A stretch of 64,000 nucleotides of DNA from Arthrobacter sp. JZ12 (GCF_035189165.1 NZ_CP045246.1:2046001-2110000); one strand, 5' to 3'; counted from the stretch's first letter, positions 7,802 through 18,268 are shown. The notes: generated by a model from the sequence alone, not told the origin. Made by a program: numbers and translations.

Positions 7802-9862
7802 CTAATCGTTGTCGCTCTTCGCACCAAGCGTGGTCTTCTGGACCTGCATGAGGAACTCGACGTTCGACTGGGTCTCCCGGATCTTGTTGGTCAGCAGCTC
7901 AAGAGCCTGCTGCTGCTCAAGACCGGAGAGGACGCGGCGCAGCTTCCACATGATCTTGACCTCGTCGGCGGAGAGCAGGTTCTCTTCGCGGCGGGTGCCG
8001 GAGGCGTTGACGTCGACGGCCGGGAAGATGCGCTTGTCGGCGAGGTTCCGGGACAGGCGGAGCTCCATGTTTCCGGTGCCCTTAAACTCCTCGAAGATCA
8101 CCTCGTCCATCTTGGATCCGGTTTCCACGAGGGCGGTGGCCAGGATGGTGAGCGAGCCGCCGTTCTCGATGTTGCGCGCGGCTCCGAAGAAGCGCTTCGG
8201 CGGGTAGAGGGCAGCCGAGTCGACACCACCGGAGAGGATACGGCCCGAAGCAGGCGCGGCCAGATTGTAGGCGCGGCCCAGGCGGGTCATCGAGTCGAGC
8301 AGCACGACCACGTCCATGCCCATCTCGACGAGGCGCTTTGCACGCTCGATCGAGAGTTCGGCGACGGTGGTGTGGTCGTCGGCGGGCCGGTCGAAGGTGG
8401 AGGCGATGACCTCTCCCTTGACCGTGCGCTGCATGTCGGTGACTTCCTCGGGACGTTCGTCCACGAGCACCATCATCAGGTGCACTTCGGGGTTGTTGGC
8501 GGTGATCGCGTTGGCGATCGCCTGGAGGATCAGCGTCTTGCCTGCCTTGGGCGGCGAGACGATCAGGCCGCGCTGGCCCTTGCCGATCGGTGCAACCAGG
8601 TCGATGACGCGCGGACCGATCTTGCGCGGCTCGGTCTCGAGGCGCAGGCGCTCGGAGGGGTACAGCGGAACCAGCTTCGAGAAGTCGACGCGGTCCTTGA
8701 GTTCCTCGGGATTCTTGCCATTGACGGAGGTCAGACGCACCAGGGCGTTGAACTTCTGCCGGTTGCCGCCCTGGTTTTCACCTTCGCGGGGCGCGCGGAT
8801 GGCGCCGACTACGGCGTCGCCCTTGCGCAGCCCGTACTTCTTGACCTGGGCCAGCGAGACGTAGACGTCATTGGGTCCGGGCAGGTAGCCGGAAGTGCGC
8901 ACGAACGCGTAGTTCTCAAGGACGTCCAGAATGCCGGCGACAGGCAGCAGGACATCGTCCTCGGTGACCTCGATGTCGTCGACGTCGGGGTTCTGGCTGC
9001 GGTTGCGGCGACGCTCATTGCGGTCGCGGAACCGGCTGTTGCGGTCGTCCTCGCGGGTGTTCCGGTTGCGGTTGCGCCGGTTGCGGCCGCCGCTTTCCTC
9101 CCGGTTGTCGCGGTCGCGGTTGTCGCGGTCGCGGTTGTCACGCTCCCGGTTGTCATCGCCCGAGCGGCGCTCCGAGCGGTCCCTGTTGCGCTCGCGGCGT
9201 TCGTTGCGGCGCTCCCCCTCGACCTGGACGTCCGACGCTTCGGAGCCTTCCGTGCCCTGCTGGGCAGGCTGGGTGCCTTCGGCATCCGCAGCGGGCGCTT
9301 CGCCCTGTCCCTCGGACTCGCTGCGGCGTCCGCCCCTGCGGCCGTCACGGCCACGGCGTCCGCGTTCGGTGGTCTCGGTTGCGGGCTGTGCCTCAGCGCC
9401 TTCCGCGGCAGGTGCTTCAGCCGACTCTGTCCCGGCCTGTGCAGCTGCCTCGGCCGGTGCGCTCTCGGGAGCGGACTGCTCGGGCGTAACGACGCCGTCG
9501 CTTCCCGCCCTGCGGTTGCGGTTCCGGGTGCGGGCCGGCTTCTCGGCGGGCGCCTGTGCCTGCTCCTGCTCCGCTACGGCGGTTCCGTTCTGCACGGGAG
9601 CGGTTTCGACGGCGGCCGGTGCCTGGACTGGGGCAGCCTTGGGACGATCCGCTACAGCCGATCCACGCTGATGGTCGGAAATCGCTGCGACCAGGTCGCC
9701 CTTGCGCATCCGCGATCCGACGGAGATGCCGAGCTGGCCGGCGAGAGCCTGCAGCTGGGCGAGCTTCAGTCCGGCAAGCCCGGAACTCTTGGAAGCTGGT
9801 GCGCCGTTGGTTTCGGCGTCTTTGGAATCCACGCCTGTCGGCAGGTCAGTGGTTTGAGTCAC
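7802..9862 (-). CDS. rho: Transcription termination factor Rho, actinobacterial long form
   Basis: Hexameric RNA helicase that ends transcription at C-rich sites. The 686-residue product has an N-terminal Rho-N/SAP-like helix pair (GLAGLKLAQLQALAG...), then a long disordered insert (about residues 80-310) that is first Ala/Glu-rich and then Arg/Asn/Asp-rich with repeated RDNRD units, then the cold-shock RNA-binding domain and the RecA-like motor with PPKAGKT (437-443) and LLDSMTRLGRAYN. The insert is typical of high-GC actinobacterial Rho and adds RNA binding. I chose GTG at 9862 because GGAAGGA sits 6 nt upstream; the open frame continues to 10069 without a ribosome site. A 366-bp gap with a 13-bp-period repeat precedes it. 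Confidence 0.96.
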   Translation of the reverse strand: MTQTTDLPTGVDSKDAETNGAPASKSSGLAGLKLAQLQALAGQLGISVGSRMRKGDLVAAISDHQRGSAVADRPKAAPVQAPAAVETAPVQNGTAVAEQEQAQAPAEKPARTRNRNRRAGSDGVVTPEQSAPESAPAEAAAQAGTESAEAPAAEGAEAQPATETTERGRRGRDGRRGGRRSESEGQGEAPAADAEGTQPAQQGTEGSEASDVQVEGERRNERRERNRDRSERRSGDDNRERDNRDRDNRDRDNREESGGRNRRNRNRNTREDDRNSRFRDRNERRRNRSQNPDVDDIEVTEDDVLLPVAGILDVLENYAFVRTSGYLPGPNDVYVSLAQVKKYGLRKGDAVVGAIRAPREGENQGGNRQKFNALVRLTSVNGKNPEELKDRVDFSKLVPLYPSERLRLETEPRKIGPRVIDLVAPIGKGQRGLIVSPPKAGKTLILQAIANAITANNPEVHLMMVLVDERPEEVTDMQRTVKGEVIASTFDRPADDHTTVAELSIERAKRLVEMGMDVVVLLDSMTRLGRAYNLAAPASGRILSGGVDSAALYPPKRFFGAARNIENGGSLTILATALVETGSKMDEVIFEEFKGTGNMELRLSRNLADKRIFPAVDVNASGTRREENLLSADEVKIMWKLRRVLSGLEQQQALELLTNKIRETQSNVEFLMQVQKTTLGAKSDND

Positions 9863-10228
9863 GAAGGATCCTTCCCCCTCGTCGGGCGGTCCATCTCTGA
9901 TGTGGACCGCGATTGATTTGCCTGCTGCCAGGTCTTGAAAGAGATGGCAGCCAGGGTTTCGGTGCTCACCGGATGCTCCCGGTACGGCCGAGCGTGCTTT
10001 GATCCACGGAACTTCCTGCCGAACCATCACGCCGTGATGTGCTTTGGCATCAGTTCCTGGGAGGTGCACCGGAGAGTGAGCTACTGCTGAAGGAATTGCA
10101 GTTCACGACGGTCGCAGAAAGGTGACGGCCGGATCAACAGAAGCACGCATCTGAGTACGGTGACTACCGGAGCGACTATCGCGTGGTGATAACCAGGGGT
10201 GATTACCAGAGCAGATGATCGGTGGTGA
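9863..10228. other. thrB-rho intergenic region / rho leader
   Basis: This 366-bp gap between thrB and rho holds no convincing gene. A reading frame in frame with rho runs through the first 207 bp but lacks a ribosome site and conserved sequence. The part nearest thrB contains copies of GGTGATTACC at a spacing near 13 bp. The length suggests a long untranslated leader and possibly a separate rho promoter, in keeping with rho autoregulation known in enterobacteria. Confidence 0.55.
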
Positions 10229-10246
10229 TTACCGTTGGTGCACCTT
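10121..10246. repeat. Degenerate 13-bp-period repeat upstream of rho
   Basis: Four strong copies of GGTGAYWACC lie at 10159, 10185, 10198 and 10224, spaced 26, 13 and 26 bp. Weaker copies fill the gaps at 10171 and 10211, and others match at 10121 (GGTGACGGCC) and 10237 (GGTGCACC). On the transcribed minus strand each unit reads GGTAATCACC, so pyrimidine-C steps recur about every 13 nt. The array overlaps the thrB stop codon (10229-10231). Confidence 0.7.
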
Positions 10247-11203
10247 CACTTTAGCACCTTCTGTGTCAACGTTCAGCCTAAGAACACGCCAGTCCACGCC
10301 GTCGTCGTTCGCGTGCACGATGCGTTCCACTGCGGCAACGGTTGCGGCAGCCTGGTCCTCTCCGACGGCGAGGGTCATGACGGTGGGACCCGCACCGGAA
10401 ATCACTGCGGCGAAACCCTCCGCCCGGAGCGCGCGCATGAGGGATGCGCTGTGCAGCATTGCCTCGGCACGGTAGTCCTGGTGCAGGAGGTCATGTGTGG
10501 CGTCGAACAGGAACTGCGGCGCGGAAGTCATCGCGTGAACCAGCAGCGCGGCGCGTCCGGCGTTCGCGGAGGCACTGTCATGCGGGACAGATGCCGGAAG
10601 CAGCGCCCGCGCGGCCTCCGTCGAAAGTTCGCTCGCGGGAATGGCTACTACCGGCACAACATCCGGATGCACCGGAATGATGGTGCTGCGATATGCGCGG
10701 TCGGTCTCCCACGACACCGCCAGTGAGCCCAGCAGGGCCGGTGCCACGTTGTCCGGATGGCCCTCGAGCGTGGAACACAACTGCAGTACCGCCTGGCTGT
10801 CCAGTTGCGCGGACGACGGAAGGAGCGCATTCGCAGCAAGCACGGACGAGACGATTGCAGCGGCGGAGGAACCAAGTCCACGACCGTGCGGAATCACGTT
10901 GCTGGCCTCGATTTCAAGACCCGGACTCGAGAACCCGGCGCGCTCCAGGGTGCTGAGGATGGTGGCCGCGACAAGGTGCGACTCGTCGGTGGGCAGCGAC
11001 GCTTCACCCTCGCCGGTTACCGAAACCGTGGTGGTGCCGGAACCGGTGGTACGCACGGTGATGGTGTCATACATGGTCACCGCCAGGCCCAGACTGTCGA
11101 AGCCCGGCCCCAGGTTCGCGCTGGTGGCCGGCACCTGGACCAGCACCTCCTGGCCCTCCGCCACGACTGCCGGAGCGGTCACCGCCGGCGCTCCGCTAAG
11201 CAT
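10229..11203 (-). CDS. thrB: Homoserine kinase
   Basis: Phosphorylates homoserine to O-phosphohomoserine, the substrate of threonine synthase. The 324-residue GHMP kinase shows [16 protein letters not shown] at the N terminus, the ATP-binding loop [12 protein letters not shown] and a C-terminal [11 protein letters not shown] motif. ATG at 11203 is chosen because the GHMP fold begins soon after; it overlaps the end of thrC by 8 bp, consistent with coupled translation. Last gene of the hom-thrC-thrB set. Its final codons overlap the 13-bp repeat array. Confidence 0.96.
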   Translation of the reverse strand: MLSGAPAVTAPAVVAEGQEVLVQVPATSANLGPGFDSLGLAVTMYDTITVRTTGSGTTTVSVTGEGEASLPTDESHLVAATILSTLERAGFSSPGLEIEASNVIPHGRGLGSSAAAIVSSVLAANALLPSSAQLDSQAVLQLCSTLEGHPDNVAPALLGSLAVSWETDRAYRSTIIPVHPDVVPVVAIPASELSTEAARALLPASVPHDSASANAGRAALLVHAMTSAPQFLFDATHDLLHQDYRAEAMLHSASLMRALRAEGFAAVISGAGPTVMTLAVGEDQAAATVAAVERIVHANDDGVDWRVLRLNVDTEGAKVKVHQR

Positions 11204-12326
11204 TCGCCGGGGAGCCCGTGTGGGAATCGGCCAGACCCAGCGCAGCAGCAACGCTGACGACGTCGTAATCCACCTTCGTGGGTTGGACATCGGAACCGTC
11301 GGCCGTCTTGAGCGCCCACTGCGGGTCCTTGAGCCCGTGCCCGGTGACCGTGATGACGATGGTCTTGCCTTCGGGGACGTTTCCTGCAGCGTGCTTCTTG
11401 AGCAGGCCGGCGACGCCGGCAGCAGAGGCCGGTTCCACGAAGACACCTTCGCGGGAGGAGAGCCAGCGGTGCGCCTCGAGGATCTCCTGGTCAGTGACGG
11501 CTTCGATCAGTCCGCCGGACTCGTCGCGTGCCGCGATTGCCTGGTCCCACGAAGCCGGGTTGCCGATCCGGATGGCCGTGGCAATGGTGTCCGGCTCCGT
11601 CACGGGATATCCCTTGACCAGGGGTGAGGCGCCTTCTGCCTGGAAGCCCCACATGACCGGAGTCTTCGTGGAGACTGCGGGCAGTTCACCCGCCGTTGGG
11701 GAGGTGTAGGGCTGTGAGTACTCCTTGTAGCCCTTCCAGTAGGCGGTGATGTTGCCCGCATTGCCCACCGGCAGGAGGTGGTAATCGGGTGCATCGCCGA
11801 GGTAGTCCACAACCTCGAACGCAGCGGTCTTCTGCCCCTCGATACGGGCCGGGTTGACGGAGTTCACCAGGAAGACCGGGTAGGACTCGGCGAGCTTCCG
11901 GGCTACGTCGAGGCAGTTGTCGAAGTTGCCGTGCACCTGCAGCAGCTCGGCGCCATGCGCAATCGCCTGGCTGAGCTTGCCCATGGCGATCTTGCCGTCC
12001 GGAACGAGGACCGCGCAGGTCAGGCCGGCCTGCGTGGCGTAAGCCGCGGCGGATGCGGAGGTGTTGCCGGTGGATGCGCAGACAACCGCCTTTGCGCCTG
12101 CCTCGACAGCAGCCGTGATGGCCATGGTCATGCCCCGGTCCTTGAAGGACCCGGTGGGGTTCATTCCCTCGACCTTCAGGTACACCGAGCAACCGGTGAG
12201 CTCGGAGAGCGCCGGTGCGTGCACCAGCGGTGTTCCTCCCTCGCCCAGGGTGATGACCCTGGTGGATTCGGTTACCGGCAGCCGGTCGGCGTATTCGCGG
12301 ATGACTCCGCGCCACTGGTGAGCCAT
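11196..12326 (-). CDS. thrC: Threonine synthase
   Basis: Pyridoxal-phosphate enzyme converting O-phosphohomoserine to threonine. The 376-residue product has [14 protein letters not shown] with the cofactor lysine, the [13 protein letters not shown] phosphate-binding stretch and LPVGNAGN. The size fits the short bacterial/actinobacterial class. Its ATG at 12326 overlaps the hom stop codon by one base (TGATG), and its stop overlaps the thrB start, so hom, thrC and thrB form one coupled threonine branch. Confidence 0.97.
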   Translation of the reverse strand: MAHQWRGVIREYADRLPVTESTRVITLGEGGTPLVHAPALSELTGCSVYLKVEGMNPTGSFKDRGMTMAITAAVEAGAKAVVCASTGNTSASAAAYATQAGLTCAVLVPDGKIAMGKLSQAIAHGAELLQVHGNFDNCLDVARKLAESYPVFLVNSVNPARIEGQKTAAFEVVDYLGDAPDYHLLPVGNAGNITAYWKGYKEYSQPYTSPTAGELPAVSTKTPVMWGFQAEGASPLVKGYPVTEPDTIATAIRIGNPASWDQAIAARDESGGLIEAVTDQEILEAHRWLSSREGVFVEPASAAGVAGLLKKHAAGNVPEGKTIVITVTGHGLKDPQWALKTADGSDVQPTKVDYDVVSVAAALGLADSHTGSPANA

Positions 12327-13660
12327 CAGACTCCCTCTACTCGGAGGACGGAGGTCACCGCGTTGATGACGTCCAGATCCTGGATGTGTTTCACCGTCGC
12401 CGCGAGTGCGGACTCGGGGGCACGGTGCGTGACGATACGCAGCTCGGCCGTGGCCTCGCCGCCGTCCGCTCCCGCGTGGATGGTCTGTCGCATGGTCTCG
12501 ATCGAGACGCCGTGCTCTGCGAACAGGTGGGCGATCTTCGCCAGCACGCCGGGCTGGTCGGCGACGTCGAGCCCGATGTAGTAACTCGTGGTGACCATGT
12601 CGATGCTCAGTGCGGGGACGTGACCGGTGGTGGTCTCCGTGCGTCCGAGACCTCCGAGGACCTTGCGCCGCGCCGCGCTGACCACGTCACCGAGCACTGC
12701 AGATGCGGTGGGGGTTCCACCGGCGCCCTGGCCGTAGAACATCAGCTCACCGGCGTTCTCAGCCTCGACGAACACGGCGTTGAACGCCCCGCGCACGGCC
12801 GCAAGGGGATGCTCGCGGGGAAGCAGCGTGGGATGCACGCGGACGATGACGCCGTCGTCGCCCGCCTCATCCTTGAGCAGCTCCGCGATGGCAAGCAGCT
12901 TGATCACGTAGCCGGCGTCCTTCGCCGCTGCGATGTCCTCTGCCGACACCGATGAGATGCCCTGGCAGTGAACGTTCTCCAGGGCGAAGCGGGTGTGGAA
13001 GGACAGCGAAGCCAGGATAGCTGCCTTCGAGGCGGCGTCGTGACCCTCGACGTCGGCTGTCGGGTCGGCCTCGGCATAACCCAGCCGCTGCGCGTCGGCG
13101 AGGGCGTCGGCGAACTGGGCACCGGTGGTGTCCATCTGGTCGAGGATGTAATTGGTGGTGCCGTTGACGATGCCGAGCACCCGGGTAATGCGATCGCCGG
13201 AAAGGCTGTCGCGGATCGGCCGGATAATCGGAATGGCGCCGGCAACCGCCGCCTCATAGGAGAGCTGGACGTGGGCGGCGTCGGCACGCTCATAGAGGGT
13301 GGGTCCGTCCTGCGCAAGGAGGGCCTTGTTACCGCTCACCACGGTGGCGCCGTGGTCGATCGCGCGCAGGATCAGGCTGCGCGCGGGTTCGATGCCGCCC
13401 ATCAGCTCGATGACGATGTCCGCGTTCTCGACCAGGGACTCCGCGTCGGTGGTGAACAGGTCCTTCGGCAGCTCGACCTCGCGCCGGGCATCGAGTGAAC
13501 GTACTGCGATTCCGGTCAGTTCGAGCCGGGCGCCGCTGCGCGCAGCCAGGTTGTCGGCGTCCTCGAGGAGGATGCGGGCAACCTGCGAGCCGACATTCCC
13601 GCAACCCAGCAGCGCGATGCGCAGCGATGCGGCGGGGGCGTCCGTTTCGGGGGCATTCAT
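12326..13660 (-). CDS. hom: Homoserine dehydrogenase
   Basis: Reduces aspartate semialdehyde to homoserine with NAD(P)H. The 444-residue product carries the Rossmann motif [12 protein letters not shown], the catalytic region NGTTNYIL...[16 protein letters not shown], and a C-terminal ACT domain ([19 protein letters not shown]), which normally senses threonine for feedback control. Two starts are possible: ATG at 13660, or TTG at 13663 which lies 10 nt after AGGAG; the difference is one residue. The gene begins 8 nt after the lysA stop. Confidence 0.97.
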   Translation of the reverse strand: MNAPETDAPAASLRIALLGCGNVGSQVARILLEDADNLAARSGARLELTGIAVRSLDARREVELPKDLFTTDAESLVENADIVIELMGGIEPARSLILRAIDHGATVVSGNKALLAQDGPTLYERADAAHVQLSYEAAVAGAIPIIRPIRDSLSGDRITRVLGIVNGTTNYILDQMDTTGAQFADALADAQRLGYAEADPTADVEGHDAASKAAILASLSFHTRFALENVHCQGISSVSAEDIAAAKDAGYVIKLLAIAELLKDEAGDDGVIVRVHPTLLPREHPLAAVRGAFNAVFVEAENAGELMFYGQGAGGTPTASAVLGDVVSAARRKVLGGLGRTETTTGHVPALSIDMVTTSYYIGLDVADQPGVLAKIAHLFAEHGVSIETMRQTIHAGADGGEATAELRIVTHRAPESALAATVKHIQDLDVINAVTSVLRVEGV

Positions 13661-13668
13661 CAAGTCGA

Positions 13669-15129
13669 TCAGGCTCCTGCTTCCAGAGTTGCTCGGTCGT
13701 CGGTTTCCTGCCGCGGAACGTCGCGGGACAGGAGGTCTTCCTCGGTTTCGCCACGCACTATGACCCGCGCGGTCCCGTCCTTGACCGCAACGACCGGCGG
13801 GCGCGTGAGGTAGTTGTAGTTGCTGGACAGGGACCAGCAGTAGGCGCCCGTGCCGGGAACCGCAAGAAGGTCGCCGCCTGCGGTGTCGGCCGGCAGGTAG
13901 ACGCTACGCACCACGATGTCGCCGCTTTCGCAGTGCTTCCCGACCACGCGTGAGAGCACCGGCTCCTCCGCTGAGGTGCGAGAGGCAAGGGCTGCCGAAT
14001 AGTCGGCGTCGTAAAGGACCGGCCGGGCGTTGTCGCTCATACCGCCGTCAACCGAGACGTAGCGCCGCGGGTGCGAGGCACCATCGGCGTCAACCTGGAC
14101 CGTCTTGGTGGTGCCCGCGGTGTACAGGGTGAAGGTGGTGGGCCCCACGATCGCGCGGCCCGGTTCGATCGAGATGCGCGGAACGCGCAGTCCGTGTTCG
14201 GCGCACGCGGAACGCACGACGTCGGCCATCGCCTTCGCGATGTCGGCGGCAGCACGCGGGGTGTCGGCCTCGGTGTAGGCGATGCCGTAGCCGCCGCCGA
14301 GATCCAGCTCGGCCAGTTCGACGCCGTGGCGGTCCCGGACACCGGCCAGGAATTCAAGCAACCGGCGCGCTGCAAGTTCGAAGCCCGCGGGTTCGAAGAT
14401 CTGCGAGCCGATGTGGCAGTGAACGCCGAGCAGCCGGATGCACGGGTGGTCGAGAGCAACGGCAACCGCCTCGGCCGCCGGCGACCGTTCACCCGAGGAC
14501 GCGGGCGCTAGCGAGAGACCAAACTTCTGGTCCTCATGCGCGGTGGCAATGAACTCGTGGGTGTGAGCGTGCACACCGGGAGTCAGGCGCAGCATCACGT
14601 TGGCCGTGGTGCCGCGGGCCTGGGCCAGCGCGCCCACTCGGTTCAGTTCGTCGAGGCTGTCCACTACGATGCGTCCGACCTCCAGGTCGAGTGCACGGTT
14701 GATCTCGGCGTCGGACTTGTTGTTGCCGTGCAGGGCGAGCTGGCGGCCCTTCAGGCCGGCTCGCTGCGCCACTGCCAGTTCCCCGCCGGAGGAGGTATCG
14801 AGGCGGAGGCCTTCCTCGGACACCCAGTGGGCCACCTCGGAGCAGAGGAAGGACTTGCCGGCGTAGTAGATGTCCACTCCCCCGCACAGATCGCGGAAGG
14901 CGTCGTCGAAAGCGTTGCGGAAGGTCCGTGCACGCTCACGGAAGTCATTCTCCGAAACGACGTACAGCGGGGTTCCGAACTGCTCGGCGAGTTCGGTGAC
15001 GCTCACACCGTCGACGGTCAGGACTCCGCGGCCGGCGCGCGAGACCGTTGAGGCCCACAGCGCAGGGTTGAGGGTGTTGACGTCCTTGGGGAACGACAGC
15101 CAGTCGGGGGCGATAGGTGAGGCGGGCAT
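13669..15129 (-). CDS. lysA: Diaminopimelate decarboxylase
   Basis: Final lysine step: decarboxylates meso-diaminopimelate with pyridoxal phosphate. The 486-residue product shows DIYYAGKSFLC with the cofactor lysine, HCHIGSQIF, the glycine loop DLGGGYGIAYTE, EPGRAIVGP and the CESGDIVV cysteine segment from the second domain. Its start lies directly after the argS stop (1-nt gap). It heads the amino acid genes of this operon and, with hom-thrC-thrB, links lysine and threonine branches of the aspartate family. Confidence 0.97.
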   Translation of the reverse strand: MPASPIAPDWLSFPKDVNTLNPALWASTVSRAGRGVLTVDGVSVTELAEQFGTPLYVVSENDFRERARTFRNAFDDAFRDLCGGVDIYYAGKSFLCSEVAHWVSEEGLRLDTSSGGELAVAQRAGLKGRQLALHGNNKSDAEINRALDLEVGRIVVDSLDELNRVGALAQARGTTANVMLRLTPGVHAHTHEFIATAHEDQKFGLSLAPASSGERSPAAEAVAVALDHPCIRLLGVHCHIGSQIFEPAGFELAARRLLEFLAGVRDRHGVELAELDLGGGYGIAYTEADTPRAAADIAKAMADVVRSACAEHGLRVPRISIEPGRAIVGPTTFTLYTAGTTKTVQVDADGASHPRRYVSVDGGMSDNARPVLYDADYSAALASRTSAEEPVLSRVVGKHCESGDIVVRSVYLPADTAGGDLLAVPGTGAYCWSLSSNYNYLTRPPVVAVKDGTARVIVRGETEEDLLSRDVPRQETDDRATLEAGA

Positions 15130-15130
15130 G

Positions 15131-16780
15131 CTACATCCGTTCCGGAGCAGAGACGCCCAGCAGGTGGAGGCCGTTGGAAAGGACCTGCTGGGTGGCGTTA
15201 TTCAGCCACAGCCGGGTGCGGTGCACATCCTCCACGGGAGCCTCTCCGAGCGGGGCGATGCGGCAGGCGTCATACCAGCGGTGGTAGGTTCCGGCGATGA
15301 CCTCGAGGTGGCGTGCGACGCGGTGCGGCTCACGGAACGTGACGGCCTGCGCTACTACGCCGGGGAACTGACCGAGGGCGGCCAGCAGTTCGCCCTCCGT
15401 CGCATGGGTGAGGGCAGCGGCGTCGAAGGCGCTCGTGTCCACACCCGCAGACTCCGCATTGCGCTGAACGGCATGGGTACGCGCATGGGCGTACTGCACG
15501 TAGAACACCGGGTTCTCGTTGCTGCGCTTGGTCAGTAGATCCAGGTCGATGTCGATGTTGGAGTCCGCCGAAAACCGCGCGAGCGTGTAGCGGGCAGCAT
15601 CAACGCCGACGGCGTCAACCAGGTCCTCGAGCGTGACCACGGTTCCGGCGCGCTTGGACATGCGCACGGGCTGTCCGTCCTTCATGAGGTTGACCATCTG
15701 GCCGATCAGGACCTCGACGGTATCCGGGTTGTCTCCCAGCGCAGCCGCTGCCGCCTTGAGCCGCGCGACATAGCCGTGGTGGTCCGCGCCGAGCATGATG
15801 ATGTTCAGGTCGAAACCGCGCTGGCGCTTGTTGACGAAGTATCCAATGTCGCCGGCGATGTACGCAGGAGAGCCGTCCGACTTGATCACCACGCGGTCTT
15901 TGTCGTCGCCGAACTCGGTGGACTTCAGCCACCAGGCGCCGCCTTCGAAGAACAGGTTGCCGGAAGTCTTCAGCTGTTCCAGCAAGCCGTCCACGAAGTT
16001 GTTCGCGAAGAGCGAGTGCTCGTGGAAGTAGACGTCGAAATCCACGCCGAACTCGTGCAGCGACTTCTTGATGTCCCCGAACATGAGGTCGACGCCGACG
16101 GCGCGGAACTGCTCCAGTGCCTCCGCGGCGGACTGGTTGAGAATGTCGGGAGCGATCGCGAGGACGCGATTGGCAATGTCGACGATGTAGTCGCCGCCGT
16201 AGCCGTCTTCCGGCGTGGGCTCACCCTTCGCGCTGGCGTACAGGGACCGGGCGAAGCGGTCGATCTGGGCGCCGTGGTCATTGAAGTAGTACTCGCGGGT
16301 GACCTCTGCCCCCTGCGACTGGAAGAGCCGGGCGAGGGCGTCGCCCACGGCTGCCCACCGGGTCCCGCCCAGATGGATGGGTCCGGTGGGATTGGCCGAG
16401 ACGAACTCGAGGTTGATCTTGGTTCCGGCGAGCGCATCAGACGTTCCGTAGGCGGTGCCGGCCTCCACGATGGAGCGGGCCAGTTCGCCGGCGGCCCCCG
16501 CGTCGAGGCGGACGTTCAGGAAGCCGGGGCCTGCAATGTCAACTGATGCAACGCCGTCGAGCTGCTCCAGCCTGGACTTGAGGAGCCCGGCGAAATCGCG
16601 CGGGTTCATGCCCGCCTTCTTACCCAGCTGAAGGGCGATGTTGGTGGCCCAGTCACCGTGCTCGCGGCTCTTGGGCCGCTCGACTCGGACTTCCCCCGGG
16701 AGCTCCACATCGATTTCACCGGCAGCGACGGCGTCTTTCAGGCATGAGGAGATTGCGGAGGAGAGTTCTTCGGGAGTCAC
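15131..16780 (-). CDS. argS: Arginyl-tRNA synthetase
   Basis: Charges tRNA-Arg with arginine. The 549-residue class I synthetase has the HIGH-type sequence [12 protein letters not shown], the KMSKS-type [15 protein letters not shown] and the DALR anticodon-binding domain at the C terminus. GTG at 16780 gives the usual ArgRS length; the frame stays open upstream without family similarity. It is the first gene of the minus-strand argS-lysA-hom-thrC-thrB-rho-prfA-prmC-tsaC run and is divergent from the flavin lipoprotein gene at 16956. A tRNA-Arg gene lies about 3 kb away. Confidence 0.96.
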   Translation of the reverse strand: MTPEELSSAISSCLKDAVAAGEIDVELPGEVRVERPKSREHGDWATNIALQLGKKAGMNPRDFAGLLKSRLEQLDGVASVDIAGPGFLNVRLDAGAAGELARSIVEAGTAYGTSDALAGTKINLEFVSANPTGPIHLGGTRWAAVGDALARLFQSQGAEVTREYYFNDHGAQIDRFARSLYASAKGEPTPEDGYGGDYIVDIANRVLAIAPDILNQSAAEALEQFRAVGVDLMFGDIKKSLHEFGVDFDVYFHEHSLFANNFVDGLLEQLKTSGNLFFEGGAWWLKSTEFGDDKDRVVIKSDGSPAYIAGDIGYFVNKRQRGFDLNIIMLGADHHGYVARLKAAAAALGDNPDTVEVLIGQMVNLMKDGQPVRMSKRAGTVVTLEDLVDAVGVDAARYTLARFSADSNIDIDLDLLTKRSNENPVFYVQYAHARTHAVQRNAESAGVDTSAFDAAALTHATEGELLAALGQFPGVVAQAVTFREPHRVARHLEVIAGTYHRWYDACRIAPLGEAPVEDVHRTRLWLNNATQQVLSNGLHLLGVSAPERM

Positions 16781-16955
16781 CCATCCAGCATAACGGCGTG
16801 GTTCCCATGTGCCTGATTCTGTGACGGACGCCCCTCGCGAAGGGGGATCAGAGGTCTTTCGAGGCACCCCTTGTGAGCACAGCGAACTGAAACGGCCCCG
16901 GTAGCGTTGTGCAGGAGGCAGATCCTACCCGCGCGCATGAACAAGGAGACTATCC

Positions 16956-17402
16956 GTGACCGACGCCGTGCAGCCGGCATCCCGGCGCTGGGCCCTGGCC
17001 GGGCTCGCAGCAGCTTCCCTCCTCAGCTCCGCGGCCTGTGCCGCCACACCACCGGCTTCCGGCGGCGGGAACGACGGCGGGCCTGCCGGCGGAAATGGAG
17101 CCGGCAGTTATGCCGACGGCACCTACACCGCGACCGGCAGCTACCAGACCCCCGGCGGCGAGGAGTCCATCGGGGTGACGGTCACCCTTGAGTCAGGCGC
17201 CGTGGCCGATGTGCAGATGGAGCCCATGCCGAGCAACCCCACCACCGAGCTCTACCAGGGCAAGTTCAGCAGCGGCATCAAGGACGAGATCGTAGGCACC
17301 CCGATCGACGAGCTCGATGTCAGCAGGGTGTCCGGGTCCTCGCTCACCAGCGGCGGCTTCCGGGACGCCATCGAACAGATCAAGGGCGACGCCGGACAGT
17401 GA
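16956..17402 (+). CDS. FMN-binding domain lipoprotein (extracytoplasmic electron carrier)
   Basis: A 148-residue exported protein that probably carries covalently bound FMN. It has an SRRW signal sequence with a hydrophobic stretch and a weak lipobox ending at Cys about residue 28, a Gly/Asn-rich linker, then one FMN_bind domain whose SGSSLTSGGFRDAI motif matches the site where ApbE attaches FMN to Ser/Thr. GTG at 16956 is chosen from AAGGAGA (16943-16949) 6 nt upstream. Its stop overlaps the ApbE start (GTGA), so carrier and flavin transferase are coupled. It likely takes electrons across the membrane from the fusion reductase at 18269. Confidence 0.9.
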   Translation: MTDAVQPASRRWALAGLAAASLLSSAACAATPPASGGGNDGGPAGGNGAGSYADGTYTATGSYQTPGGEESIGVTVTLESGAVADVQMEPMPSNPTTELYQGKFSSGIKDEIVGTPIDELDVSRVSGSSLTSGGFRDAIEQIKGDAGQ

Positions 17403-18268
17403 CGGCTGAGGGCCCTCCATCCTGCTTCAGCTTCGAGGCCATCGGCACGCTGTGGAGGATTGACACCCCCGGCGAGTTGGACGCGTCGGCGCGTGCCGCC
17501 GTCGTAAACGTCATCGACGAGTACGACGCCGTGTACTCGCGTTTCCGCCCGGACTCCCGCGTCCGCGCGCTCACGTCCGGCGGCACGGTTGTGCTGCCTG
17601 AGTCCGGCGCAGCACTCGGCGAGATCTACCGGCGGCTGTACCGTCTCACGGACGGAGCGATGTCGCCGCTGGTCGGCGCGCCGCTGGAGCATCTGGGGTA
17701 CGACGCCGGCTACTCCTTCGCGCCCGCCGGCCCGCCCCAGCCGGCTCCTGCCTGGGATGGTTCGTTCGAGTGGAGCGGTACCGTCCTCAGGGCTAAAGAG
17801 CCCGTGACGCTCGATGTAGGAGCCGCCGGCAAGGGCCAATTGGTGGACCTGGTGTCCGGTGTCCTGGCCGGTGCCGGCTACCCCGGGCACACGGTCGACG
17901 CCGGTGGGGACCTGGTGCACCGCGGTCCGGCCGGCCTTCGGGTTGCGCTGGAGCATCCCTACAGCGCCGACCTGGCGATCGGTGTGGTGACCGTGGACAA
18001 CCGCGCCCTGTGCGCCTCAGCGTCCAACCGGCGACGCTGGGCAGACGGGCTTCACCACGTCCTGGATGCTGTAACCGGCAAGTGCGTCGATACAGTGGTG
18101 GCTACCTGGGTGCTGGCGGATGATGCCCTGACAGCGGACGCGCTTGCCACTGCTCTCTTCCACGTTCAGCCTGAGACGCTCCTGGCCGAGTTCGAATTCG
18201 ACTATGTCCGGGTTGCCTCCGACGGGCGTGCCCAATACTCATCCCCACTTGCAGGAGCGTTGTTCTAG
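17399..18268 (+). CDS. apbE: FAD:protein FMN transferase (ApbE family)
   Basis: Transfers FMN from FAD onto a Ser/Thr of target proteins outside the cytoplasm. The 289-residue product has the family pattern FEAIGTLWRID, SRFRPDSRV, LDVGAAGKGQLVD, the DAGGDLVHRG motif and late metal-binding region (DAVTGKCVDTVVATWVLADDALTADALATAL). No clear signal peptide is seen, so it may act inside or use a partner for export. The GTG start overlaps the preceding stop, and the next gene starts directly after its TAG. The neighbour lipoprotein is its obvious substrate. Confidence 0.94.
   Translation: MTAEGPPSCFSFEAIGTLWRIDTPGELDASARAAVVNVIDEYDAVYSRFRPDSRVRALTSGGTVVLPESGAALGEIYRRLYRLTDGAMSPLVGAPLEHLGYDAGYSFAPAGPPQPAPAWDGSFEWSGTVLRAKEPVTLDVGAAGKGQLVDLVSGVLAGAGYPGHTVDAGGDLVHRGPAGLRVALEHPYSADLAIGVVTVDNRALCASASNRRRWADGLHHVLDAVTGKCVDTVVATWVLADDALTADALATALFHVQPETLLAEFEFDYVRVASDGRAQYSSPLAGALF

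Noticed and set aside
9040-9180. CRISPR-like repeats
   Set aside because: The regular pattern codes for the RDNRD segment of Rho; there are no spacers.
8372-9916. 514-codon open frame antisense to rho
   Set aside because: Low-complexity Val/Ala/Leu product from the GC-rich insert of rho; no start signal or known domain.
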